The position numbers and the translations under genes were made by a program. Below, one piece after another: positions 15,266 through 22,531 of a stretch of 33,876 nt of DNA (the first letter of the stretch is position 1; each line of letters starts with the position of its first letter). The notes under the pieces were generated by a model. That model was not told the DNA's origin, did not search any database, and was given only the letters and a program-made list of their open reading frames with translations. This stretch comes from Bifidobacterium breve (GTDB lineage Bacteria > Actinomycetota > Acidimicrobiia > IMCC26256 > PALSA-555), in the NCBI GenBank assembly GCA_945889545.1, contig CAMDCC010000002.1, forward strand, positions 1-33,876, given 5' to 3'.

Positions 15266-16528
15266 ATGCCCGGCACGGTGACGACGATGACGAAAATCGA
15301 CCTCACTGATCTCGACAACTTCTCCAACGGGTTCCCGCATCATCTCTTCGAGATCCACCGACGCGAAGCGCCGGTGTGGTGGCACGAGCCAACCGAGCAC
15401 ACGCCCGACGGCGAAGGGTTCTGGTCGGTCGCCACTCACGCCGAGGCGCTCGAGGTGCAGCGCAACCCAGAGGTGTACTCGTCAGAGCGCGGTGGAGACC
15501 GCAAACACGGTGGAACCCTGCTCCAGGATCTCGAGGTCGCCGGCGTCGTCCTGAACATGACGGACGACCCGCGCCACGCGCGGATCCGTCGTCTTGTGAG
15601 CACGGGCTTGACCCCGCGTACGGTCGCTGGGCTGGAGTCGGAGTTGCGACGGCGCACGCGCGCATTGCTCGCGAGCATCGAGGATGGCGTGGCGGTCGGC
15701 GACGGCGTGGAGGTCGACTTCCTCACGGAGATCGCGGCTGAGCTCCCGATGCAGATGATCTGCATGCTCCTCGGTGTGCCGGAGGAGGATCGCTACGACC
15801 TGTGGGAGGCGGTCGACCCGGGATTCGACATCCGCACCGGCGATGCAGCTTCACTTCCCGGAGGTGGCACCGGTCCGGCGCAGGTGCGAATGCTGGAGTA
15901 CGGCGCTGCGCTCATCGCAGAGAAGCGGGCACGCCCAACCGACGACATGCTCTCCGTGGTCGTGCACGCCACGCTCGACGACGAGGAGCCACCGAATCTG
16001 TCCGACGCTGAGCTCTACTCGTTCTTCTCGCTGTTGTTCGCGGCGGGTTCGGAGACCACGCGCAACGCGATCACCGGCGGACTGCTCGCGCTGATCGAGC
16101 GCCCAGACCAACTTGAAGCGCTGCGTGATGACCTGACCGTCTTGCCGATGGCGATCGAAGAGATGCTTCGGTGGACCACGCCGTCGCCGTCGAAGCGACG
16201 CACTGCCACGCGCTCGGTCGAACTCGGCGGCCACGAGATCGCGCCGGGCGACAAGGTGCTGTTCTGGGAAGGGTCGGCGAATCGTGACGAGGCGGTGTTC
16301 GAACGGTCGATGGAGTTCGACGTGCGGCGCGACCCGAACCCGCATCTCTCATTCGGGCACGGCATCCACTTCTGCCTCGGCGCGAGCCTTGCCCGTCTTG
16401 AGATGCGAGTGATCTTCGAGGAGATGCTCCCGATGTTCGCGACCTACGAGCTCACGAAGCCAGTCGAATGGACCAGGAGCAACCGTCACACCGGCATCCG
16501 CCACCTCTGGGTGCGGATGGGCCGGTAG
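15266..16528 (+). CDS. Cytochrome P450, CYP125/CYP142/CYP124-like
   Basis: Haem monooxygenase of 420 residues. It has the I-helix oxygen-activation motif AGSETT (260-265), the ExxR of the K-helix (Glu299-Arg302) and the haem-binding loop FGHGIHFCLG with Cys370. The N-terminal region (HHLFEIHRREAPVWWHE, then GFWSVATHAEALEVQRNPEVYSS) resembles actinobacterial P450s that hydroxylate sterol side chains or branched fatty acids. That substrate is inferred from subfamily resemblance and the lipid-metabolism neighbours. The start could be ATG 15266 or ATG 15287 (MTKIDLTD); neither has a clear ribosome binding site. It is convergent with the tmRNA gene. Confidence 0.93.
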   Translation: MPGTVTTMTKIDLTDLDNFSNGFPHHLFEIHRREAPVWWHEPTEHTPDGEGFWSVATHAEALEVQRNPEVYSSERGGDRKHGGTLLQDLEVAGVVLNMTDDPRHARIRRLVSTGLTPRTVAGLESELRRRTRALLASIEDGVAVGDGVEVDFLTEIAAELPMQMICMLLGVPEEDRYDLWEAVDPGFDIRTGDAASLPGGGTGPAQVRMLEYGAALIAEKRARPTDDMLSVVVHATLDDEEPPNLSDAELYSFFSLLFAAGSETTRNAITGGLLALIERPDQLEALRDDLTVLPMAIEEMLRWTTPSPSKRRTATRSVELGGHEIAPGDKVLFWEGSANRDEAVFERSMEFDVRRDPNPHLSFGHGIHFCLGASLARLEMRVIFEEMLPMFATYELTKPVEWTRSNRHTGIRHLWVRMGR

Positions 16529-16539
16529 AACGCCGAACG

Positions 16540-16578
16540 AGTGACGCTTTGCCGCGCATGTGAGGGTGGATCGTCACT
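16540..16578. terminator. Inverted repeat between convergent P450 and ssrA
   Basis: AGTGACG at 16540-16546 and CGTCACT at 16572-16578 form a 7-bp perfect stem with a 25-nt loop in the 113-bp gap between the P450 stop and the tmRNA 3' end. It has no T-tract on either strand. It could serve as a weak bidirectional terminator; the rest of the gap shows nothing else. Confidence 0.25.
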
Positions 16579-16641
16579 TGCTCGTGAAACGGGGAACGTG
16601 GCGCACCCCCAACAACGCTCGACTGAGGAGCCAAGCGCTCT

Positions 16642-16999
16642 TGGAGGTGGCGGGTGTCGAACCCGCGTCTTCCATGTCCTCTACGGGGCTTCTCCGAGCG
16701 CAGCCGATGGGAGTTGTCGGACCACCGCCGTCCACCGGCAACCATGCGGAGATCCCTACCTCAGAAAGTTGTCCCGAGTGGCCCCTGGGGCCTGACCATC
16801 CGGTAAGCCGCTGTCAATGACGCCCAGGCGGACCAGCGGCGCATCCGTTCCTGGGCGCGTGACCTAACCGAAGTTAGGCCGCGAGTCCGAGCTCGTTGGA
16901 GTCGGCATGTATTGGTTTGTGCTGACTTTTTTACGACGATCCAGCAACGTCGGCTCGCTTCACCCGCTTCGTCACACGAAATCGAAGCCACGCACCCCC
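16642..16999 (-). ncRNA. ssrA: Transfer-messenger RNA (tmRNA)
   Basis: Rescues ribosomes stalled on broken mRNAs, together with SmpB encoded just upstream. The RNA reads 5'-GGGGGUG at 16999 and its 3' end offers CACCUCC plus discriminator A at 16642, giving a complete 7-bp acceptor stem with one G-U pair. The T arm GCGGG-UUCGACA-CCCGC is perfect. CCA is not encoded (AGA follows), so it must be added. The reading frame encodes tag ADSNELGLAA, and its UAA stop sits in the stem CCUAAC-UUCG-GUUAGG, as helix 5 does in other tmRNAs. The sequence before the resume codon (ACCAAUACAU then GCC) resembles the M. tuberculosis context. Confidence 0.95.
16874..16906 (-). other. tmRNA tag-peptide reading frame
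   Basis: Resume codon GCC at 16906-16904, followed by nine codons and UAA at 16876-16874, giving the tag ADSNELGLAA. The hydrophobic GLAA end is the expected ClpXP/ClpAP-type degradation signal. At 10 residues including the resume alanine the tag is on the short side. The resume site is assigned by alignment to known actinobacterial tmRNA, not by experiment. Confidence 0.75.
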
Positions 17000-17008
17000 A
17001 TTGTCAAG

Positions 17009-17035
17009 TGTCGGGTCGATGCGTGTGACCCGACA
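17009..17035. terminator. 9-bp inverted repeat between smpB and ssrA
   Basis: TGTCGGGTC at 17009-17017 and its perfect complement GACCCGACA at 17027-17035 are separated by 9 nt. On the minus strand this hairpin falls 59 nt after the smpB stop and 9 nt before the tmRNA 5' end. It may end smpB transcription, mark a processing point for pre-tmRNA, or be an operator over the ssrA promoter. No U-run follows. Confidence 0.45.
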
Positions 17036-17093
17036 AAGCCAGTGTACCGGTCCCGTGAGACATTCCTGCATGAGTTCGGCCCCGATCGAGACG

Positions 17094-17552
17094 TCAGTCC
17101 CGCTGGCCCTTCATCGCCCGGGCGGTCTCGCGGTCGGCGTCGCGCTTGGCGATCGCCTGACGCTTGTCGTACTGACGCTTGCCCCGGGCCGTTGCGAGCT
17201 CCACCTTGGCCCGGCCGTCCTTGAAGTAGAGGCGCAATGGCACGAGGGTCACGCCCTTCTCGGCCGTCGCACGGGTCAGCTCGTCAATCTCGCGATGGTG
17301 CAGGAGCAGCTTGCGGGGGCGGATCGGATCCAGCTCCTCTTGCGAATGGGAGTACGGCGACACGTGCATCCCGTGCAGGAACACTTCGCCGCCTTGCACG
17401 CGCGCGTATGCCTCGCGCAGGTTCGCCTTGCCCTCGCGGATCGACTTCACCTCGGAGCCCTTGAGCATGAGGCCGCACTCGTAGGTGTCGAGCACGAGGT
17501 AGTCGTAGCGGGCGCGCCGGTTGTTGATCGTCGGCGTCGGGCGGGGTGGCAT
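17094..17552 (-). CDS. smpB: SsrA-binding protein SmpB
   Basis: Binds the tRNA-like domain of tmRNA and delivers it to stalled ribosomes. The 152-residue protein shows the family core: INNRRARYDYLVLDTYECGLMLKGSEVKSIREG, then LREAYARVQGGEVFLHGMHV, LLLHHREIDEL and VPLRLYFKDGRAKVELATARGKRQYDKR, with the basic C-terminal tail needed to read the mRNA channel. It starts at ATG 17552, 6 nt after a TACCGT box on the minus strand, so it is probably leaderless. Its RNA partner gene lies immediately downstream. Confidence 0.97.
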   Translation of the reverse strand: MPPRPTPTINNRRARYDYLVLDTYECGLMLKGSEVKSIREGKANLREAYARVQGGEVFLHGMHVSPYSHSQEELDPIRPRKLLLHHREIDELTRATAEKGVTLVPLRLYFKDGRAKVELATARGKRQYDKRQAIAKRDADRETARAMKGQRD

Positions 17553-17558
17553 GGGCTC

Positions 17559-17568
17559 ACGGTACCGT
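17559..17568. promoter_or_regulatory. Palindromic -10 shared by divergent smpB and oxidoreductase genes
   Basis: The 10-bp palindrome ACGGTACCGT contains TACCGT on both strands. On the minus strand it ends 6 nt before the smpB ATG, giving a leaderless smpB message. On the plus strand it ends at 17568 and would start transcription near 17575, upstream of AGGAGG (17585-17590) and the ATG at 17597. One DNA element could therefore drive both genes, in only 44 bp of intergenic DNA. Confidence 0.5.
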
Positions 17569-17596
17569 CCCCTTTCGCGCTCACAGGAGGGTGTTG

Positions 17597-18700
17597 ATGG
17601 CTGGGGATGGTCCGCTCGGTGTTGGTCTCATCGGCTGCGGGATGATCGGGCAGGTGCACGCTGCGGGGCTCGGCCAGCTCGTGGAGGACGGCGATGTGCG
17701 TGCCGTTGCCGCGGCAGATCTTTCTGAAGCGGCGCGCAACAACGCCAACCGCAACGCACGAGGTTTTGCGCGGCTCCACGAGGATGCGCAGGCGGTCATC
17801 GACGACCCCGAGGTCGAGGCGGTCCTCATCTCGAGTCCCACATCCACGCACCGCGACCTGTTGCTCGCCACGCTTGCGGCGGGCAAGCCCGTGCTCTGCG
17901 AGAAGCCGCTTGCGCCCACGTTTCCTGTGGTTCGTGAGATGCACGACGCGGTCGTCGCGTCGGGGGTCGCCGCGCAGGTGGGCTTCCATTCGCGCTTTCA
18001 CTTCCTGTTCAACAAGCTGCGCGACCTGGTGGAATCGGGCGAGCTGGGTGCGCCGATGGGCTACGTGCTGCGCGAGGACCAGTACTGGCCGACCGGCGAT
18101 GTCGTGCCCGGTCATTCCTCGTGGCGCTCCGACCGCAACCAGGCCGGCGGCGGCGCGCTGTTGGAGCACACGATCCATGGCGCCGATGTGGTGTCGTGGC
18201 TCTTCGGTCCCGCGCGTCAGGTGTTCGGCCGCACGCGCAGCCTCTTCGGGTACGACGTCGAGGACGTTGCTGCGGCGACGGTCGAGCACGAGAGCGGGGT
18301 GATCGGCACCTTCGTCACGGTGTTCAACGGCGTGCGCGGTCGTGAAGAGCGCCGGCTCGAGGTGTTCTTCGAGCGGGGTGCCGTCGAGCTCACCGCCGAC
18401 TTCGTCGTCGGTGCCCCCGAAGACGGCCTGATGATCCAGCGTCCCGATGAACCAGCCGAGCACATCGACCTCGACGCCCTGCGCGTCGCACACTGGAAGA
18501 CACTCGGCCTCACCCGCACCGACGTGTTCTTCTACCTGTACCTCGGTGCGCGGGCCTGGGTGCAGAGCGTTCGAGCCGGGACCGCGCCGAGCCCCGGTTT
18601 CGGCGACGCGCTCGCCGCGCACGCGCTTGTCGAGGCGGTGTATCGATCGGCCGCGTCGGGCGGACCCGTTTCACTCGACGGCGATCTGGCACTCCCGTGA
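17597..18700 (+). CDS. Gfo/Idh/MocA family NAD(P)-dependent oxidoreductase
   Basis: A 367-residue dehydrogenase of the inositol/glucose-fructose oxidoreductase class. The N-terminal Rossmann motif is GLIGCGMIGQVHAAGL, the strand-4 motif VLISSPTSTHRDL and the catalytic-loop motif CEKPLAPT carries the conserved Lys. The C-terminal domain has GGGALLEHTIHGADVVSWLFG with a central His pair typical of the substrate site. The natural sugar or polyol substrate is not identifiable. ATG 17597 has an ideal AGGAGG 6 nt upstream. Its stop overlaps the next gene's GTG as GTGA, so the two are translationally coupled. Confidence 0.93.
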   Translation: MAGDGPLGVGLIGCGMIGQVHAAGLGQLVEDGDVRAVAAADLSEAARNNANRNARGFARLHEDAQAVIDDPEVEAVLISSPTSTHRDLLLATLAAGKPVLCEKPLAPTFPVVREMHDAVVASGVAAQVGFHSRFHFLFNKLRDLVESGELGAPMGYVLREDQYWPTGDVVPGHSSWRSDRNQAGGGALLEHTIHGADVVSWLFGPARQVFGRTRSLFGYDVEDVAAATVEHESGVIGTFVTVFNGVRGREERRLEVFFERGAVELTADFVVGAPEDGLMIQRPDEPAEHIDLDALRVAHWKTLGLTRTDVFFYLYLGARAWVQSVRAGTAPSPGFGDALAAHALVEAVYRSAASGGPVSLDGDLALP

Positions 18701-19647
18701 GCGAGACAGCACTCGCGCCACCGGTGCGCACCCGAGTCAGCGAGCTGCTCGGTGTCGACTACCCGATCCTGCAGGCGCCCATGGGATACATCGCTCGCGC
18801 GCAGCTTGCCTCGGCGGTGTCCAACGCAGGCGCGCTCGGCATCATCGAGACCTCGTCCGGTCAGCTCGACCAGGTCCGCGACGAGATCGTCAAGATGCGC
18901 GACCTCACCGACAAGCCGTTCGGCGTGAACATTGCGCAGCTGTTCGTACGCGACACCGCCATTGTCGACTTCGTTCATGAGCACGGTGTGCGTTTCGTCA
19001 CCACATCGGCCGGCGACCCGGCCGTGTTCACCTCGGCGCTGCACGACGCCGGGATCACCGTGTTCCATGTGGTCCCCAGCCTGCGCGCGGCGTTGAAGGC
19101 GATCGCCGCGGGCGTCGACGGCATCGTGGCCGAAGGCGGCGAAGGCGGCGGCTTCAAGGCCACACGTGACGTCGCGTCGATGGTCTTGATCCCACTGGTG
19201 TGCGCGGCGGTCGACGTGCCAGTGATCGCGGCTGGCGGTGTGTGCGACGGACGGTCGATGGCCGCCGCGTTCGCGCTCGGCGCCGAGGGTGTGCAGATGG
19301 GCACGTGCATGGTCTCAGCCGCGGAATCACCGGTACACGACAACTACAAGAACCTCATCGTCGATACGCCCGAGACCGGCACCGTGTTCCTCAACCGGTG
19401 GCACAAGCCGGGGTTCCGCGTACTCGCAACGCCGCGGAGCGAGGCCCAGGAGCAGCTCGACGAGCAGGTCGTGCTCGGCTCGCTCGACGGGATCCTGCGC
19501 CTCTACTTCGAGGGCGACCTCGACGCGGCGTTCGCCTTTGGCGGACAGGTCGCCGGGCGTATCGACGCCATCGTGCCGGTCGATCGGATCATCCAGGAGA
19601 CCGTCGCCGAGTTCCGCACGACGATCGCCGGGCTCGCGAACATCTAG
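18697..19647 (+). CDS. Nitronate monooxygenase-like FMN protein (2-nitropropane dioxygenase family)
   Basis: TIM-barrel flavoprotein of 316 residues. It has the family start YPILQAPMGYIARAQLASAVSNAGALG, the phosphate-binding AAGGVCDGRSMAAAFALGAEGVQMGT and the barrel segment VDGIVAEGGEGGG. In classical nitronate monooxygenases that last motif is EAGGH with an important His; here the equivalent position is Phe (GGGFKA). It may therefore be an enoyl-reductase-like or other FMN enzyme rather than a true nitronate oxidase. It is coupled to the upstream oxidoreductase; a TAGAGT box overlapping its stop codon may drive the next gene separately. Confidence 0.85.
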   Translation: MSETALAPPVRTRVSELLGVDYPILQAPMGYIARAQLASAVSNAGALGIIETSSGQLDQVRDEIVKMRDLTDKPFGVNIAQLFVRDTAIVDFVHEHGVRFVTTSAGDPAVFTSALHDAGITVFHVVPSLRAALKAIAAGVDGIVAEGGEGGGFKATRDVASMVLIPLVCAAVDVPVIAAGGVCDGRSMAAAFALGAEGVQMGTCMVSAAESPVHDNYKNLIVDTPETGTVFLNRWHKPGFRVLATPRSEAQEQLDEQVVLGSLDGILRLYFEGDLDAAFAFGGQVAGRIDAIVPVDRIIQETVAEFRTTIAGLANI

Positions 19648-19650
19648 AGT
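19645..19650 (+). promoter_or_regulatory. Putative leaderless -10 box for the CoxL-like gene
   Basis: TAGAGT, beginning with the stop codon of the preceding gene, ends 8 nt before the ATG at 19659. The same hexamer lies before cysO. There is no ribosome binding site between it and the ATG. Confidence 0.42.
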
Positions 19651-19658
19651 CCCGCCTT

Positions 19659-21983
19659 ATGGCCACCTCAGGTTCGATCCTCGGCAACCCGGTGCAGCGC
19701 GTCGAGGATCCCCGCATCCTCTCGGGCGAAGCCAAGTACTTCGACGACCTCAACCCTCACAATTGCGCCCATGTGGTGTTCGTGCGGTCCACGATGGCGC
19801 ACGCCAACATCACGGCGATCGACACGAGCGAGGCCGAGAGCATGCCCGGCGTGGTCGGGGTGTACACGAAGGACACGCTCGAGCTGGCGCCCGTGCAGGG
19901 CTTTGTGATGCTCGACGCAGTCTTCAGTCGTCCGCCGTTGGCCGATGGTGTCGTGCGCTTCGTCGGTGACGTGATTGCCGCGGTCGTCGCGGAGACGCGC
20001 ACGCAGGCCGTCGACGCGGCCGAGATGGTTGTGGTCGACTACGACCCGCTTCCCGCAGTCGTTGACCCAGAAGCCGCACTGGTTGAGGGCGCGCCGTTGC
20101 TGTTCCCGGCGCACGGATCGAACGAGGCGCTGGATCTTGCGGTGATGGGCGCGACCAGCGATCCCGAGATCCTCGACGGTGCCGAAGTGGTGGTGAGCGG
20201 ACGCTTCGTGAACCAACGCGTGGCGGCTGTGCCGATGGAGCCCAACGGCATCATCGTCGAGCCCGGTCACGATGGCGCGGTTACGGTGACCGTTCCCACC
20301 CAGGGTCCGTTCGGTGTGCGCGACGCGCTGGCGCCGATCCTCGGTGTCGAGCCCGACAAGATGCGCGTCGTCGCGCCAGCCGTCGGCGGCGGCTTCGGCG
20401 CCAAGACCGGCGCGTATTGCGAGCACGTCATCACGGGGGCGATCGCGCTGAAGCTCGACCGTCCGGTGAAGTGGACCGAGACCCGCTCGGAGAACATGGT
20501 CGCCATGAACCACGGGCGCGGCCAGATCCAATACGTCGACATGGCGCTCACCCGTGAAGGCAAGATCCAGGCTGTCCGAGCGCGCTTGATCTGCGACGCG
20601 GGCGCCTATCCCGGCATCGGAGCGTTCCTGCCGTTCCTCACTCGCATGATGGGTCACGGCGTCTACGAGATCCCCAAGGTCGAGGTGACGGCCCGCAGCG
20701 TTGCGACCAACACCACGACCACGGGCGCCTACCGCGGTGCGGGCCGCCCGGAGGCCGCCGCGTTCCTCGAGCGGATCATCGACATGGCGGGTGTCGAGCT
20801 CGGCATCGACCCCGTCGAGATCCGCAAGCAGAACTTCATAGCGCCCGAGCAGTTCCCGTACAGCACATCCACCGGTGCCAACTACGACGTCGGTGAGTAC
20901 GCCAAGGCGCTCGATGAGGCATGCCGCGTCGCCGATTACACCGCGTTGCGCGCCGATCAGAAGGCGCGCCGTGAGCGCGGCGACGTCAAGCAGCTTGGCA
21001 TCGGCATCGGCATCGGCGTGTACGTCGAGGTCACGGCGGGCGGCATGTTCCAGGAGTTCGGTGGGATCGAGGTGCATACCGACGGCACCGTGACCGCCAC
21101 CGTCGGTACATCGGCGCACGGCCAAGGCCACGAGACTGCCTACGCCATGATCGTCGCCGAGCTGCTCGGCGTCGAGATGAGCGCCGTACATATCGTGCAG
21201 TCCGACACCGCGGTCGTTCCTCGCGGGGGAGGCACGATGGGCTCGCGCTCGCTCCAGACTGCCGGCAGCGCGCTCTATCGAGCGGGCGAAGAAGTGGTCG
21301 AGAAGGCGAAACGCCTCACCGCGCACCTGCTCGAGGCCAACGTCGACGACATCGTGGTGCACGACGGCGGCAAGGTGGGCGTCGCTGGTGTTCCCGCTAC
21401 GGCGCTCTCGTGGTCCGAGCTGGCCGTGGCTGCCGCCGACGCCAAGCGCCGTCCCGGCGACTGGCCCAGTGGAGCAGAAGGCGCGTTGGGAGCCGAGATC
21501 GACTTCAACCAGGGCGAGGCCACGTTCCCGTTCGGCGCGCACGTCGCGGTAGTGGAGGTCGACACCGAGACCGGTCGGGTCGAGTTGTTGCGCCACATCG
21601 GCGTCGACGACTGCGGTCGCATCCTCAACCCGTTGCTCGTCACCGGTCAGCAGCACGGCGGCTTCGCGCAAGGTATTGCACAAGCGCTGTACGAAGGCGT
21701 GGTGTACGACGACGACGGCAACCCGCTCACGGCGAACCTGATGGACTACGCGATGCCGAGCGCAGCCGAGTTCCCGAGCTTCGAGGCGAGCAACACCGAG
21801 ACGCCGACCCCACTCAACCCACTGGGAGCGAAGGGCATCGGCGAGTCGGGCACGATCGGCTCCACGCCTGCGGTCCAGAACGCGGTCGTCGACGCGCTCT
21901 CGTACCTCGGGATTCGCCACCTCGACATGCCGCTCACGAGCGAGCGCGTGTGGAGTGCGATCCGCGACGCCTCACCGCGCTGA
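19659..21983 (+). CDS. Molybdenum hydroxylase large subunit, form II CoxL-like (xanthine dehydrogenase family)
   Basis: Molybdopterin-cytosine-dinucleotide binding subunit, 774 residues. Features are the N-terminal domain VEDPRILSGEAKYFDDL, the molybdopterin loop VGGGFGAKT (242-250), the active-site motif AYRGAGR (357-363) and catalytic Glu729 in GAKGIGESG. AYRGAGR is the form II signature; true CO dehydrogenase has AYxCSFR, so CO is not the expected substrate and an aldehyde or N-heterocycle is more likely. The FAD (CoxM) and 2Fe-2S (CoxS) partner genes are not adjacent on either side, which is unusual. Start is the ATG at 19659; an open frame continues upstream but overlaps the flavoprotein gene. 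Confidence 0.93.
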   Translation: MATSGSILGNPVQRVEDPRILSGEAKYFDDLNPHNCAHVVFVRSTMAHANITAIDTSEAESMPGVVGVYTKDTLELAPVQGFVMLDAVFSRPPLADGVVRFVGDVIAAVVAETRTQAVDAAEMVVVDYDPLPAVVDPEAALVEGAPLLFPAHGSNEALDLAVMGATSDPEILDGAEVVVSGRFVNQRVAAVPMEPNGIIVEPGHDGAVTVTVPTQGPFGVRDALAPILGVEPDKMRVVAPAVGGGFGAKTGAYCEHVITGAIALKLDRPVKWTETRSENMVAMNHGRGQIQYVDMALTREGKIQAVRARLICDAGAYPGIGAFLPFLTRMMGHGVYEIPKVEVTARSVATNTTTTGAYRGAGRPEAAAFLERIIDMAGVELGIDPVEIRKQNFIAPEQFPYSTSTGANYDVGEYAKALDEACRVADYTALRADQKARRERGDVKQLGIGIGIGVYVEVTAGGMFQEFGGIEVHTDGTVTATVGTSAHGQGHETAYAMIVAELLGVEMSAVHIVQSDTAVVPRGGGTMGSRSLQTAGSALYRAGEEVVEKAKRLTAHLLEANVDDIVVHDGGKVGVAGVPATALSWSELAVAAADAKRRPGDWPSGAEGALGAEIDFNQGEATFPFGAHVAVVEVDTETGRVELLRHIGVDDCGRILNPLLVTGQQHGGFAQGIAQALYEGVVYDDDGNPLTANLMDYAMPSAAEFPSFEASNTETPTPLNPLGAKGIGESGTIGSTPAVQNAVVDALSYLGIRHLDMPLTSERVWSAIRDASPR

Positions 21984-22009
21984 TCCCCAGTCGTACTGAT
22001 CCCACTGAC

Positions 22010-22453
22010 GTGCCGTTCGTACCACCGACGCTGCGGCTGAGCCTCGAGCAGTTCCGCGGCATCGTTGCGCACTGCTACGACGGACTTCCGAACGAAGCCT
22101 GCGGTGTGCTGGCTGGCCCGGTCGAGGGTGCTGGTGAGCCGACTGGCGACGTGACAACGATCTTTCCGTGCACGAACACCGATGCATCGGCCCGCACGTA
22201 CACCGTCGACTCGCGTGATCTCCTCCGGGCGATGCGCGACGCCGAGAGTCGTGGCGAGGAGCTGATCGGCGTGTGGCACTCACACACGCACACCGACGCG
22301 TACCCGTCCGACACCGACGTGCGCCAAGCCATGGAACCCAACTGGATCTACGCGATCGTGAGTCTGAAGCAGGCCGAGCCCATCCTGCGTGCCTACCGCA
22401 TCCGCGACGGCCAGACCACCGAAGTCGACATCGACGTCGCTGATCTGGCCTAG
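22010..22453 (+). CDS. mec: JAMM/MPN+ metallopeptidase that releases cysteine from CysO
   Basis: Zinc peptidase of 147 residues, homologous to Mec+ (Rv1334), which cleaves the CysO-cysteine adduct to free cysteine and regenerate CysO. It has Glu in NEACGVLAG and the complete JAMM signature HSHTHTDAYPSDTD (HxH-x7-S-x2-D). The start is inferred as GTG 22010, after the CoxL-like stop; earlier codons overlap that gene. Upstream signals are weak, so it may be co-transcribed with the CoxL-like gene. Function rests on family motifs plus the adjacent cysO and cysM. Confidence 0.93.
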   Translation: MPFVPPTLRLSLEQFRGIVAHCYDGLPNEACGVLAGPVEGAGEPTGDVTTIFPCTNTDASARTYTVDSRDLLRAMRDAESRGEELIGVWHSHTHTDAYPSDTDVRQAMEPNWIYAIVSLKQAEPILRAYRIRDGQTTEVDIDVADLA

Positions 22454-22461
22454 GGGTTTTC

Positions 22462-22498
22462 GGCACGCTGACGCTCGCTGAGCGAGCGTGTACGTGCC
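22462..22498 (+). terminator. Strong two-part hairpin between mec and cysO
   Basis: Outer arms GGCACG (22462-22467) and CGTGCC (22493-22498) enclose a 3x3 internal loop and an inner 8-bp stem ACGCTCGC/GCGAGCGT (22471-22478 and 22482-22489) with loop TGA. It begins 8 nt after the mec stop and is the strongest hairpin seen in any intergenic gap here. It is likely an attenuator or terminator that separates mec from cysO, which has its own -10 box just downstream. Confidence 0.6.
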
Positions 22499-22519
22499 AA
22501 GAAGCCCTGGGGTGACTTG

Positions 22520-22525
22520 TAGAGT
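22520..22525 (+). promoter_or_regulatory. Putative leaderless -10 box for cysO
   Basis: TAGAGT ends 6 nt before the ATG at 22532, predicting transcription from the A of the start codon. It lies directly after the mec/cysO hairpin, so the cysO-cysM block can be transcribed independently. No -35 of note. Confidence 0.5.
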
Positions 22526-22531
22526 GAGTGC

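Noticed and set aside
16907..17597. Plus-strand frames across ssrA and smpB
   Set aside because: They lie antisense to a verified tmRNA and SmpB and have no coding features.
17447..18622. A 391-codon antisense open frame over the Gfo/Idh/MocA gene running into smpB
   Set aside because: Same antisense-shadow composition, covers the smpB promoter and conflicts with two well-supported genes.
19668..21920. A 750-codon open frame antisense to the CoxL-like gene
   Set aside because: It mirrors the codon periodicity of the real gene in GC-rich DNA, is dominated by Arg/His/Asp/Val low-complexity composition and shows no family motif.
19659..21983. Interpretation as aerobic CO dehydrogenase
   Set aside because: The active-site loop is AYRGAGR (form II), not AYxCSFR, and CoxM/CoxS are missing nearby.
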